DNA of 64,000 bases. It comes from Rhodopseudomonas sp. Lineage in GTDB: Bacteria > Pseudomonadota > Alphaproteobacteria > Rhizobiales > Xanthobacteraceae. The position numbers were made by a program, and so were the translations under genes. Below the pieces are notes generated by a model that saw only the letters and a program-made list of their open reading frames with translations, was not told the DNA's origin and made no database searches. Location of the stretch: NCBI GenBank assembly GCA_016124795.1, contig WGNB01000027.1:34613-98612 (forward strand), in the 5' to 3' direction. Within the stretch, counting starts at the first letter, position 1. Each line of letters starts with the position of its first letter. Below are positions 8,916 to 17,845 of the stretch, in pieces.

Positions 8916-10214
8916 TTGTGGGGGATCGCATTCTTGCTGGACAATACCACGAACATTCCTGCGCTGAGCCGGGCGGCGACGCGAGCCGGACGCCTCAGTC
9001 GACGCGCGCGCTGGACAGCGGTCGTTCTCGTGCTGGCGGTCGTTGCCGGTGTGATCGTCAAGCTTGCCCTGTTTTCCGCCACGCCCGTTGCGATGATGAC
9101 CGCGACCGCGGTCATGGGTGATGTCGAGGAATCGGTGCTGGCGACCGGCACGCTGAAGCCGGCCCGGCTGGTCGCGGTCGGCTCGCAGGCCAGCGGCCGT
9201 ATCACCGCGCTCAACGTCACGCTCGGCCAGACGGTCAAGAAAGGCGACCTGATCGCGACCATCGATTCGATGACGCAGCAGAACGCCTTGCGCACCGCGC
9301 AGGCGGCGCTTGCCAACGTCAAGGCGCAGCGTCAGGAAAAAGAGGCGACGCTGGCTTATGCCGAAACCGCGCGCGGCCGGCAGCAGCGCACCTTGGCGGT
9401 GAATGCGTCGTCGCATTCCGATTTCGATTCCGCCGACGCGACGGTCAAGACGACGCAGGCGCAGATCGCGCAGCTCGATGCCCAGATCGTCGAGGCCGAG
9501 GTCGCGGTCGAGACCGCCCGCGTTAATCTCGGTTACACCCGCATCACCGCGCCGATCGATGGCACCGTGCTGGCGACCGTGACGCAGGAAGGCCAGACGG
9601 TGAATGCGACCCAGTCGGCGCCGACCATCGTTATTCTCGGTGCGGTCGATGTCATGACCGTCAAGGCGGAAATCTCCGAAGCCGATGTCGTCAAGGTCAA
9701 GCCGGGGCAGCCGGTCTATTTCACCATCCTCGGCGATCCCGATCATCCTTATCGCACGACATTGACGTCGATCGAGCCGGCGCCGGAATCGATCCGTAAC
9801 GATACCAGCATTAGTTCGTCGACCTCGACCACCAGCAGTTCGTCGTCGTCATCGTCGACCTCGACGTCGGCGATCTATTACAACGGCGTGTTCAATGTGC
9901 CCAATCCCGATGGCCGTCTGCGCACTTACATGACCGCGCAGGTGCGCGTCGTGCTTGGCGAAGCCAGGAACGTGTTGACAATTCCGGTCGCGGCGCTCGG
10001 TGCGCGCGGTCAGGACGGCAGCTATGCGGTTAAGGTCGTCGGCAGCGACGGCGCGATTGCAACCCGGCAGGTCAGGATCGGGCTCGACGACAAGATCACC
10101 GCACAGGTGTTGTCCGGCCTCACGCAAGGCGAGCGCGTCGTCACCGGCGAGAAGACATCCGCGACCACAACATCGTCGCGGGTGCCCGGCGGCCCGCCGC
10201 CGATGGGCTTCTAG
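8916..10214 (+). CDS. MacA-type periplasmic adaptor (HlyD/RND-MFP family)
   Basis: There is no good ATG. The frame opens with TTG at 8916, and a second TTG at 8934 follows a GGGGGA ribosome site by 8 bases and may be the true start. A single N-terminal membrane segment (TAVVLVLAVVAGVIVKLALF) precedes the paired lipoyl half-motifs (AVGSQASGRITALNVTLGQTVKKGDLIATID and GYTRITAPIDGTVLATVTQEGQTV) around a helical hairpin. The C-terminal domains are MacA-like. Odd feature: a Ser/Thr-only run (SISSSTSTTSSSSSSSSTSTS, about residues 300-320) in the beta-barrel region where MacA homologues have a short loop. It links the NodT-type duct to the MacB pump. Confidence 0.92.
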   Translation: MWGIAFLLDNTTNIPALSRAATRAGRLSRRARWTAVVLVLAVVAGVIVKLALFSATPVAMMTATAVMGDVEESVLATGTLKPARLVAVGSQASGRITALNVTLGQTVKKGDLIATIDSMTQQNALRTAQAALANVKAQRQEKEATLAYAETARGRQQRTLAVNASSHSDFDSADATVKTTQAQIAQLDAQIVEAEVAVETARVNLGYTRITAPIDGTVLATVTQEGQTVNATQSAPTIVILGAVDVMTVKAEISEADVVKVKPGQPVYFTILGDPDHPYRTTLTSIEPAPESIRNDTSISSSTSTTSSSSSSSSTSTSAIYYNGVFNVPNPDGRLRTYMTAQVRVVLGEARNVLTIPVAALGARGQDGSYAVKVVGSDGAIATRQVRIGLDDKITAQVLSGLTQGERVVTGEKTSATTTSSRVPGGPPPMGF

Positions 10215-10232
10215 CGCGACGGCGGTGATACG

Positions 10233-12197
10233 ATGACCGAGCCGCGCCCGCCGTTGATCGAGTTGCGCAAGCTGCGACGGGAATATCCCTCCGGCGACGA
10301 CACGCTGGTTGTGCTGAAGGATCTCGACCTGACCATCGAGGCCGGCGAAATGGTCGCCATCGTCGGCGCGTCGGGCTCCGGTAAATCGACGCTGATGAAC
10401 ATTCTCGGCTGTCTTGATCGGCCGACCGCCGGGCAATATCGCATTGCCGGCCGGGAGACCGCCGCGCTCGATCCCGACGAATTGGCGGCGCTGCGCCGCG
10501 AACATTTCGGCTTCATCTTTCAGCGTTATCACTTGCTGCCGGCTTTGACCGCGCTCGGTAATGTCGAGGTGCCGGCGATCTATGCCGGCATGGCCGGTGA
10601 CGAGCGGCGGCAGCGCGCGAGCGCCTTGTTGTCGCGTCTCGGCATGGCCGACCGTCTCGGTCATCATCCCGGCCAATTGTCCGGCGGTCAGCAGCAGCGT
10701 GTCTGCATCGCCCGCGCGCTGATTAACGGTGGCGAGATTATCCTGGCCGACGAGCCGACCGGCGCGCTCGATACGCAGAGTGGCGAGGAGGTGCTGCAAA
10801 TCCTCGATCAGCTCAATGCCGAGGGCAAAACCATCGTCACCGTGACGCATGATCCGGCGATTGCCGCGCGCGCGCAGCGGATCGTCGAGATCGGCGATGG
10901 CCGGATCATATCCGATCGGCGCAAGACGGCGGTGCGCGTCGACAAGACGGCACCGGCTCCGGTGGCGGCCGTGGGCGGCTGGCGCTGGCAGGCGCAACTC
11001 GACCGCTTCAGGCAGGCATTCCTGATGGCGCTGTTGGCGATGCGCGCTAACCGGCTGCGCACCTTTCTCACCATGCTCGGTATCATCATCGGCATCGCGG
11101 CGGTGGTCTCGGTGGTGGCGCTCGGCAAAGGCGCGCAGCAGCGGGTGCTGTCGAACATCGCCAGTCTCGGCACCAACACGCTGGAGATTTTTCCCGGCGC
11201 CAGTTTCGGCGATGTGCGTTCGGCCAAGGTGCAGACGCTGGTGGTGTCGGACGCCGATGCGCTGGTCAGGCAGCCTTATGCCGCCGGCGTGACGCCGACG
11301 GTGTCGACCAGCAGCACCGTGCGTTACGGCTCGCTGGAAGCCAACGTGCTGGTCAATGGCGTCGGCGCGCAATATTTCGAGGTTAAGGGCACCAAGCTGG
11401 CGGAAGGCCGGCTGTTCGGCGCTGACAGCGTGCGCCGGCTGGCGCAGGAAGTGGTGATCGACGAGAACACCCGCAAGACTTTGTTCGACGGCGTGGCCGG
11501 CGGCGCGGTCGGCAAGATTCTGCTGGTCGGCAAGGTGCCGTTGCGCGTCGTCGGCGTCGCCGCGCAACAGCAAGGCGGTTTTGGCGGTAGCCAGAACCTG
11601 TCGGTTTATCTGCCCTATACGACGGTACAGTCGCGCATTCTCGGCACCACGACGTTGCGTAGCATCACGCTGCGGGTCAGCGACGATGTCACGCCGGCCC
11701 TGGCCGAGCAGGCGGTGACGCGCTTCCTGTCCCAGCGTCACGGCCGCAAGGATTTCTTTATTCTCAACACCGACGATATCCGCCAGACCATCACACAGAC
11801 CGCGCAGACTTTGACCTTGCTGGTCGCGGCGATCGCCGTAATCTCGCTGGTTGTCGGCGGCATCGGCGTGATGAACATCATGCTGGTGTCGGTGGTCGAG
11901 CGTACCGCCGAGATCGGCGTGCGGATGGCGGTTGGTGCGCGCCGTAGCGATATTCTGCAACAGTTTCTGATCGAAGCGGTGCTGGTCTGTATCGTCGGCG
12001 GCAGTCTGGGAATTGTCGTCTCGCTCGGCCTTGGCGCCGCGGTCGCGATGCTGGGCTCGTCCTTCGCCTTTGTCTATTCCAGCACGGCGATCGTGCTGGC
12101 CTTCCTGTGCTCGACGCTGGTCGGTGTCGTCTTCGGCTTTCTGCCGGCGCGCAATGCGGCGCGGCTCGACCCGGTCGTGGCGCTGGCGCGGGAGTGA
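10233..12197 (+). CDS. MacB-type ABC exporter, fused ATPase-permease
   Basis: The 654-aa protein has an N-terminal ABC ATPase with Walker [10 protein letters not shown], signature LSGGQQQR and Walker [13 protein letters not shown] (residues 1-220). A linker leads to a MacB/FtsX permease with one helix after the ATPase ([17 protein letters not shown]), a large periplasmic domain, and three C-terminal helices. This is the mechanotransmission architecture of MacB, which drives export of macrolides, peptides or lipids across the outer membrane with MacA and TolC. It follows the adaptor by 18 bases, completing a tripartite operon. The substrate is not deducible. Confidence 0.93.
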   Translation: MTEPRPPLIELRKLRREYPSGDDTLVVLKDLDLTIEAGEMVAIVGASGSGKSTLMNILGCLDRPTAGQYRIAGRETAALDPDELAALRREHFGFIFQRYHLLPALTALGNVEVPAIYAGMAGDERRQRASALLSRLGMADRLGHHPGQLSGGQQQRVCIARALINGGEIILADEPTGALDTQSGEEVLQILDQLNAEGKTIVTVTHDPAIAARAQRIVEIGDGRIISDRRKTAVRVDKTAPAPVAAVGGWRWQAQLDRFRQAFLMALLAMRANRLRTFLTMLGIIIGIAAVVSVVALGKGAQQRVLSNIASLGTNTLEIFPGASFGDVRSAKVQTLVVSDADALVRQPYAAGVTPTVSTSSTVRYGSLEANVLVNGVGAQYFEVKGTKLAEGRLFGADSVRRLAQEVVIDENTRKTLFDGVAGGAVGKILLVGKVPLRVVGVAAQQQGGFGGSQNLSVYLPYTTVQSRILGTTTLRSITLRVSDDVTPALAEQAVTRFLSQRHGRKDFFILNTDDIRQTITQTAQTLTLLVAAIAVISLVVGGIGVMNIMLVSVVERTAEIGVRMAVGARRSDILQQFLIEAVLVCIVGGSLGIVVSLGLGAAVAMLGSSFAFVYSSTAIVLAFLCSTLVGVVFGFLPARNAARLDPVVALARE

Positions 12198-12209
12198 TGG
12201 CGGTTTCGT

Positions 12210-14741
12210 TCAGCGATCCGTCGTTTCTTTTTCCACGCCAAAGGCCAATGCCAGCGGAGCGATCGGAATCCGCTGCGCCTCGTCCTCGGCCAGCGCCAGC
12301 ACGCGCTGACCGCCGAGCGGCGTCAGCAGCAGCGTGATAACGCCGATGCGTTGGTTCAGCGGCGGCAGCAGGATCAGCAGCTTGCCATCGTCTCCCGACC
12401 GGTAATGGCTGCCGTTCAGCGTCAGGTCGACGCCTTGCAGGTGGTCCTCGGTCAGCGTCGTGATCGTGACGTTGCGCAAGGCGTCGCGCATCGTCTCGCC
12501 TTGGCGCAGCGTGACGCCGCGTAGCAGGCCATGCGACGCGATCCGGCCGATGGCGACCGCGACGGCGTCGAGCGGTCTGTCCGCCGGCAGCGGAATGTGG
12601 ATGCGGATGTCGCCATGACCGGTACGCAGGCAGCGTGCTTCGTTGGCGGCGGCGGCCTGTCGGTCGATCAAGGTAACGTCGACCTTGCCGCAGGGAATGT
12701 CGTCGAAGATTCCGGACGGCAGAAAGCCGGCGCCGAACAGCGTGTAAAGAAAGCCGTGCTGTGGCGACAGCGCGTTGAAGCTGCCGGCCGGCCACATCGG
12801 CGGCGGCGGCATCCGGCATGCGTCCGGGATCGATTTGTTCAACGTCCAGGTGGTGGCCTTGGCGGTATCGGCCAGCGCGACCACCGCGCTCGAACCGAGA
12901 TTGACGTCGTGACGCGCCGAGGCCAGCAGCAGCAATTCGTCGTCGGTCGGCATTAGCAGCAGCCGCGCCAGCAGCGCGGCGGCCCAGGCGGCGGTGCAAT
13001 CGCCGTCGGCGAAGGGATCGAGGCCATTGCCGACGTGCTCCGGCAATCGCGCGGCAAAGTGTAGCGCGCCGGCCTGCACGGCCTGCGACAAGGCGACCTG
13101 ATCGGGATCGCGGTGATCCTTGTCGCGGATCGCCTCGCCGTTACGGTAGTCGCGCACGCTGCCGGTCTGGGCGCAGCAAAGCTGTTCGAGGACCGCGATA
13201 TTGGCCAGCAGCGCGTGCTTGACCTGCGGTGTCACCACCAGATCGGAGATCAGTCCTTCGGCGGTGTCGCTATCGCCGCCGTTGGCGTTGTCGTTGCCGA
13301 TGTCGCCGAGCGCGTCGTCCTTGGTCAGCAGATAGAGGCCGTGCAGTCGCGGTCCGGCGCCGGCCAGATCGAAGGCCCGCCGCAGATTTTTCTGCACCGA
13401 AGCGCTGTAGCCGAGATCGACGAGAACGAGATCGGTGCAGGCGTCATAATCCGGGATCGCATGACGCAAGTGATTGATCAGGCCGTCGCGCATCCTACGG
13501 GCGAGACGGGCGACGGTTTTGCGGCTGATGAGTCTGGGCAGTTGGCTGGCCAGGCTTTCGCCGTCGGCGATACCGCCCGGTATGGCGCGGAAGAAATCGC
13601 GTAGCGCCGGCGAATCGACATTCAGCATGTCGACGGTGGTGGCGTGATCGATCCGGTTGATCGGATCGAACAGCGGCTTGAATCCGGCGTCGCCGTCGGC
13701 CGCCGCCAGACAGGCCGCGCGCCGGTTGATTTCAACATAGCCGGTCGGGCGCTGTCGCAACGCCGACCAGAGTTTGTGCGACAGGAAGCCGTCGCGCGCG
13801 AGGAAAGCGACCGCGACCTTGCGTCCCGGCGTTTGTTCGAGCGCGGCAACGCGGTCGGCGACAAAGCGGTCGAAGGCGGACATCAATGGACCGAGCACGG
13901 TCGCGCCCAGCGAGAATGCGGTGCTTCGGTCCGGCAAGGCGCGGGCAACACTGCGCCGCAGGCTGCGTAAGCCGCCATCGAGCCGCGACCCCGTCGCGCC
14001 GGCATTGGTCAGCAGCGTGAGCGCGGTGGCTTCACGGTTGAGCAGTCCGGTGAAGCTGTCGGACGCCTGCGGATGAAAGCGGGTCTCGACGCCAAGCCGT
14101 CGCGGCGTCGCGATATCGGCGACCGGATGGTCGCCGATATGCAATAGCGCGGCCGGTGAAAGCGTCTCCGCCGTCAGCACGATCTCAAACAAACCTTTGC
14201 TCTTGCCGCTGCCGTGATCGCAAGAGGCGTAGAGAAAATCCCATTTTAGGGAAGGCCGGCAGTGCCGCAGCAGCCGCGCGAGGCGCGCGCCGGTCCAGTA
14301 GGTGTCGGAGATAAAGCCGGTGCGTTTGCCGTCGGCGCGTGCGCGGTCATAGAGCCGGCCGATATCGGCATCGGCGACGCATAATTCAAGCTCTGCGTCG
14401 AATTCGGCGGCGGCGAGATCATCGACCGTCAGCGCGCCGAGGCCGAACAGGCGGCGCGGAAAGTGCTCGTAGATCTGTTCGATGGTGACCTCGCTGACGC
14501 CTTGGCGGGCCTTGCTCTGTTTGCGGGCCGCCATCTCGGCCAGCCGGCGATGCTGCACGAAGCTCTCGACTAGGCCGGCGCGCGTGACGTCGCAGCCGGT
14601 CAGCCGGCAGGCGCGTTCGAACACGCCATCCGGCGTCGTGCAGCGCCGCATCAGGAAGGTGTCGAAGACATCGAACGAAACCGCCTCGCCGGCGAATAGC
14701 TCAGGCCGGCGCGCCGGCCGGCAGTCCTGATCGACCCACAT
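12210..14741 (-). CDS. Large HAD-domain protein of unknown function, 843 aa
   Basis: The N-terminal about 220 residues form a HAD-type domain: motif I SFDVFDTFLMRR (two Asp), the motif II region GKRTGFISDTYWTG, and motif III HIGDHPVADIATPRRLGV. The remaining about 600 residues are not recognisable. They include a second HAD-like strand (VAVAFLARDGFLSHKLW) and a C-terminal beta-rich region. Similar long HAD proteins occur near surface-polysaccharide genes, but none is visible here. It is convergent with the efflux operon (12 bases between stops) and its promoter faces the tRNA-Arg fragment at 14865. No signal peptide or membrane segment is seen. Confidence 0.75.
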   Translation of the reverse strand: MWVDQDCRPARRPELFAGEAVSFDVFDTFLMRRCTTPDGVFERACRLTGCDVTRAGLVESFVQHRRLAEMAARKQSKARQGVSEVTIEQIYEHFPRRLFGLGALTVDDLAAAEFDAELELCVADADIGRLYDRARADGKRTGFISDTYWTGARLARLLRHCRPSLKWDFLYASCDHGSGKSKGLFEIVLTAETLSPAALLHIGDHPVADIATPRRLGVETRFHPQASDSFTGLLNREATALTLLTNAGATGSRLDGGLRSLRRSVARALPDRSTAFSLGATVLGPLMSAFDRFVADRVAALEQTPGRKVAVAFLARDGFLSHKLWSALRQRPTGYVEINRRAACLAAADGDAGFKPLFDPINRIDHATTVDMLNVDSPALRDFFRAIPGGIADGESLASQLPRLISRKTVARLARRMRDGLINHLRHAIPDYDACTDLVLVDLGYSASVQKNLRRAFDLAGAGPRLHGLYLLTKDDALGDIGNDNANGGDSDTAEGLISDLVVTPQVKHALLANIAVLEQLCCAQTGSVRDYRNGEAIRDKDHRDPDQVALSQAVQAGALHFAARLPEHVGNGLDPFADGDCTAAWAAALLARLLLMPTDDELLLLASARHDVNLGSSAVVALADTAKATTWTLNKSIPDACRMPPPPMWPAGSFNALSPQHGFLYTLFGAGFLPSGIFDDIPCGKVDVTLIDRQAAAANEARCLRTGHGDIRIHIPLPADRPLDAVAVAIGRIASHGLLRGVTLRQGETMRDALRNVTITTLTEDHLQGVDLTLNGSHYRSGDDGKLLILLPPLNQRIGVITLLLTPLGGQRVLALAEDEAQRIPIAPLALAFGVEKETTDR

Positions 14742-14864
14742 TCATTCGTCCCGCGTTTCTTATGAAGTTCAACGTGGGTGGCGGGAAATTCAGGCGATTT
14801 TGTCGCGTAGGACGGAGACGCCGTTGTCGGTGGCGCTTTGGATCATCAATGGACCGGGGAGAAG

Positions 14865-14912
14865 AAATGGCGCGCCCGACACGATTCGAACGTGTGACCT
14901 TTGCCTTCGGAG
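14865..14912 (-). repeat. Partial tRNA-Arg(CCG) 3' end; candidate attachment site, copy 1
   Basis: On the minus strand this reads anticodon loop CTCCGAA, the 3' anticodon arm GGCAA, variable loop, T-arm ACACG-TTCGAAT-CGTGT, acceptor 3' strand CGGGCGC, G, CCA. This is the 3' 45 bases of tRNA-Arg(CCG) plus 3 flanking bases. The 5' half is absent: the sequence diverges right after the loop. An identical 48-bp copy lies at 60647-60694 in the same orientation. Such truncated 3' ends are the hallmark of integration by tyrosine integrases into a tRNA gene. With the tRNA on the minus strand, the intact gene should lie to the right, beyond the window. Confidence 0.88.
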
Positions 14913-15890
14913 AGCGATTTCTAAGGTCCGGCTTCGCCAAAATATAAGAAAATCAATACTTTAATATCGCCAGCTTTCGCCGGAGATCATCTTCAACTGT
15001 GCCAAATCTGTGCCAGAAAACCAAGCGCTGGTTCGAGGCAGGCCCAATGCTCCGCCAGGATGAAAATCCAGAGGATGCGGAAGATGTTCGCAGATTTTAG
15101 TCGACGAATTCGAAGTTCAGTTCCGGACAAAAGTCGCAGGCTTTGCACTGCGTACAGCTATTTACTCACGGGTTTTCTACCCCCTGAAGAACGCTCGCAA
15201 ACTCGCATTTTGATTGGATTTTTCAGACCGATCCGCTGAGCACCGCCTGCGTAGATTTGTGCCGTCCGAAATGTAAAGTCGGATGACCGCGGCTCCTTGC
15301 TGCAATGACCTGCGCTATCGTACCGGGTCAGGGGTGTACTGGGGAAGTACTCTTTATTGGACGCAGGCATCGGAATGCAGTTCAGATTCGAGATGTGCCC
15401 GATTTTATTAGGCCTATGACGGTGTCGCCGCCGAGCCCGCAAATTCCAGGCGCGACATAATTCATTGCGGGCTGTAGCCGCGCTCATCGCTGCAGCGCTG
15501 TAATTTCAGGTGGGCATTCCAGTGGTCGGACCGCGCTCGTACGGTTCAAATCATCACCGCTCAGCTCCAGTTTTCGCGACCTGTGTAACGAAGAATGCAA
15601 TCAGTGAAACCGCCACTTTAAAGAGCGTAGGCGGGAGTACGTGCGGGCCGCTTCGGGTCCAAAGGTATGTCTATTTCTGGCCCAGAGCGGACGAGACTGC
15701 TGAGGGGCGCGAGGTCTGCTCCTTACAACAGATGAACTGCTCGCATCAGCCGTCAACGGTCACATCTGCGGCACGTCTGCCGGGGCCTGAAGTGCCGGAA
15801 ATTTTCGCTGGCCGCTAGCGCCCGTCTTTATGGATTATTGATACGCCGCCACGTGAATCCACATCGCTTCCTTACAGGCGTTGTCTTACG
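14913..15890. other. Gene-poor stretch at the left end of the putative element
   Basis: About 980 bases between the tRNA fragment and the kdp leader carry no convincing gene. The two ORF-track frames here (15158-15487 - and 15510-15818 +) have no recognisable domain, no good ribosome site, and composition unlike the neighbouring genes. The stretch is visibly more AT-rich just after the tRNA fragment. If this was an element end, its integrase gene is missing or eroded beyond recognition. Confidence 0.6.
14997..15015. repeat. CTGTGCCA direct repeat pair, 11-bp spaced (possible integrase arm sites)
   Basis: CTGTGCCA occurs at 14997-15004 and again at 15008-15015, one helical turn apart, 85 bp inside the element from tRNA fragment copy 1. 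An analogous 11-bp-spaced pair (GCTTACG) lies 132 bp inside copy 2. Arm-type binding sites of tyrosine integrases have this form, but the assignment is only positional. Confidence 0.3.
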
Positions 15891-15907
15891 TCGAGGTTCA
15901 ACCTCGA
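15891..15907. promoter_or_regulatory. 17-bp perfect palindrome upstream of kdp operon
   Basis: TCGAGGTT-C-AACCTCGA is a perfect 8+1+8 palindrome ending 22 bases before the first kdp small ORF. It could be an operator (KdpE or another factor) or a leader hairpin. A short TCCC-GAAA-GGGA hairpin follows and contains the AAGGGA ribosome site of the small ORF, so translation of the leader ORF could be structure-sensitive. Confidence 0.4.
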
Positions 15908-15929
15908 ACCTTCCCGAAAGGGACCAGCG

Positions 15930-16013
15930 ATGCTCGACCTTCTCATGCTGGCGATCGGCGCCGGACTATTCGTCCTGACGATTGGCTACGCCGCCGTCTG
16001 CGACCGGCTTTAG
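15930..16013 (+). CDS. 27-aa hydrophobic microprotein leading the kdp operon
   Basis: This ORF is too short for the track. The ATG follows an AAAGGGA site by 6 bases, and the product is one membrane span (LLMLAIGAGLFVLTIGYAAVC) with an acidic N-terminus and the end CDRL. It precedes kdpF by 11 bases. I recall similar small ORFs ending in CDRL before kdpF in other alphaproteobacterial kdp operons, but have not checked this. It may be an extra small subunit stabilising the KdpFABC complex, analogous to KdpF. No function is established. Confidence 0.65.
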   Translation: MLDLLMLAIGAGLFVLTIGYAAVCDRL

Positions 16014-16024
16014 GACCTTCGGTC

Positions 16025-16114
16025 ATGAATCTCGATTACACGTTCGCCGCCGCGGTCAGCCTCGGCCTGCTCATCTATCTCACTTACGCGCTTCTGCGCC
16101 CGGAACGGTTCTGA
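16025..16114 (+). CDS. kdpF: K+-transporting ATPase small subunit KdpF
   Basis: The 29-aa single-span peptide (FAAAVSLGLLIYLTYALLRPERF) has the typical KdpF end LLRPERF. The longer frame from 15881 in the ORF track is an upstream extension without a ribosome site. KdpF stabilises the KdpABC complex in the inner membrane. It lies 9 bases before kdpA. Confidence 0.9.
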   Translation: MNLDYTFAAAVSLGLLIYLTYALLRPERF

Positions 16115-16123
16115 GGCAGTGCC

Positions 16124-17827
16124 ATGACACTCATTGGCTGGGTTCAAATTGCTCTGTATTGCGCGATCATTGTCGCACTGACGCCGCTCGTTGGCGGCTA
16201 CATGACCCGCGTCTTCAACGGCGAACTAACCTTGCTGTCGCCAGTGCTGCGGCCGATCGAAAATCTGCTCTACCGGGCCGGCGGCATCGATGAGACGAGC
16301 GAGCAGCACTGGCTGACCTACACGATCGCCATGCTGCTGTTTCATGTTGGCGGCTTTGTTATTCTTTACTCCATATTGCGTCTGCAAGCCGTGCTGCCCT
16401 TCAATCCGGCCGGGCAAGGCGCGGTCGCGCCCGATCTCAGCCTTAATACCGCGATCAGCTTCGCCACCAACACCAATTGGCAGAACTACGGTGGCGAGAG
16501 CACGCTTTCTTATCTGACGCAAATGCTCGGGCTCACGCCGCAGAATTTTCTCTCGGCCGCGACCGGCATCGTGCTGGCGGTCGCGTTGATCCGCGGCATT
16601 GCCCGCGCTTCCGCCAAGACCGTTGGCAATTTCTGTGTCGATATCACCCGTTGCACGCTCTACATCCTGCTGCCGGTTTGCGTCGTCTTCACATTGTTCC
16701 TGGTTTGGCAGGGCATCCCGCAGACGCTCGGCCCCTATGTCGAGGCCACGACGCTCGAAGGCGGCCGGCAGACCCTCGCGCTCGGCCCGGTCGCCTCGCA
16801 GGTCGCCATCAAGATGCTCGGCACCAATGGCGGCGGCTTCTTCAACGCCAATGCGGCGCATCCGTTCGAGAACCCGACGGCGCTGTCGAACTTCGTGCAG
16901 ATGCTGTCGATCTTCGTGTTAGGGGCGGCGCTGACCAATGTGTTCGGCCGCATGGTCGGCAATCCGAAGCAGGGCTGGGCCATCCTCGCCGCGATGGGCG
17001 TGTTTTTTTTCGCCGGCGTTCTGTTCTGCTATTGGGCCGAAGCCAACGGCACCCAGATGCTGAACGCGTTCGGCATCGGCGGCGGCAACATGGAAGGCAA
17101 GGAGGTTCGTTTTGGCATCCTTGGCTCGGCGCTGTTCGCTGTCATCACCACCGCGGCTTCCTGTGGTGCGGTAAATGCCATGCATGACTCCTTCACCGCG
17201 CTCGGCGGCATGATCCCGCTGATCAATATCGAGCTCGGCGAGATCGTCATCGGTGGCGTCGGCGCCGGCCTTTACGGCATGTTGTTGTTCGTTATCCTCA
17301 CCGTATTCGTCGCCGGGTTGATGGTCGGCCGCACGCCGGAATATGTCGGCAAGAAGATCGAGGCGCGCGAGGTGAAGATGGCCATGCTCGCCATTCTCAT
17401 CCTGCCGCTGATGATTCTCGGCTGGACCGCGATTGCCGTGGTTTATCCGCCGGCGGTGGCCTCGATGGCCAATGCCGGGCCGCACGGCTTCTCCGAGGTG
17501 CTCTACGCCTTCTCGTCGATGACCGGCAATAACGGCTCGGCTTTCGCAGGGCTCAGTGGCAACACCTTTTTCTACAATATTGCCGGTGCGGTGGCGATGT
17601 TCATAGGCCGCTTCTGGATGATCGTTCCCGCGATGGCGATTGCCGGTTCGCTGGCGCAGAAGAAAATGGTGGCGGCATCCGCCGGCACGTTCCCGACCAC
17701 CGGCGGCCTGTTCGTCGGCTTGCTCGTCGGCGTCATTCTGATTGTCGGCGGCCTCACCTTCTTCCCGGCGCTCGCGCTCGGCCCCATCGTCGAGCATCTG
17801 GCGATGCAGGCCGGCCAACTGTTCTAA
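16124..17827 (+). CDS. kdpA: K+-transporting ATPase subunit KdpA
   Basis: The 567-aa integral membrane protein of the Trk/Kdp superfamily is the K+-selective channel subunit of the Kdp pump. The selectivity-filter loops are visible: [37 protein letters not shown] and [14 protein letters not shown], with a fourth segment around [18 protein letters not shown]. Length and the roughly ten membrane spans match the family. It is the first large gene of kdpFABCDE, with 18 bases to kdpB. Expression is expected under K+ limitation through KdpD/KdpE encoded downstream. Confidence 0.97.
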   Translation: MTLIGWVQIALYCAIIVALTPLVGGYMTRVFNGELTLLSPVLRPIENLLYRAGGIDETSEQHWLTYTIAMLLFHVGGFVILYSILRLQAVLPFNPAGQGAVAPDLSLNTAISFATNTNWQNYGGESTLSYLTQMLGLTPQNFLSAATGIVLAVALIRGIARASAKTVGNFCVDITRCTLYILLPVCVVFTLFLVWQGIPQTLGPYVEATTLEGGRQTLALGPVASQVAIKMLGTNGGGFFNANAAHPFENPTALSNFVQMLSIFVLGAALTNVFGRMVGNPKQGWAILAAMGVFFFAGVLFCYWAEANGTQMLNAFGIGGGNMEGKEVRFGILGSALFAVITTAASCGAVNAMHDSFTALGGMIPLINIELGEIVIGGVGAGLYGMLLFVILTVFVAGLMVGRTPEYVGKKIEAREVKMAMLAILILPLMILGWTAIAVVYPPAVASMANAGPHGFSEVLYAFSSMTGNNGSAFAGLSGNTFFYNIAGAVAMFIGRFWMIVPAMAIAGSLAQKKMVAASAGTFPTTGGLFVGLLVGVILIVGGLTFFPALALGPIVEHLAMQAGQLF

Positions 17828-17845
17828 TTCCGGAGTTCATGGACC

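Noticed and set aside
9849-11960. 703-aa minus-strand ORF opposite macA/macB
   Set aside because: Antisense shadow of two well-supported genes in GC-rich DNA; low-complexity Arg/His/Gly product with no domain.
14762-14947. 61-aa ORF with MARPTRFERVTF
   Set aside because: It is translation of the tRNA-Arg 3' end, a well-known annotation artefact.
15158-15818. Two ORFs of about 100 aa left of kdp
   Set aside because: No domain, no ribosome site and atypical composition; treated as non-coding.
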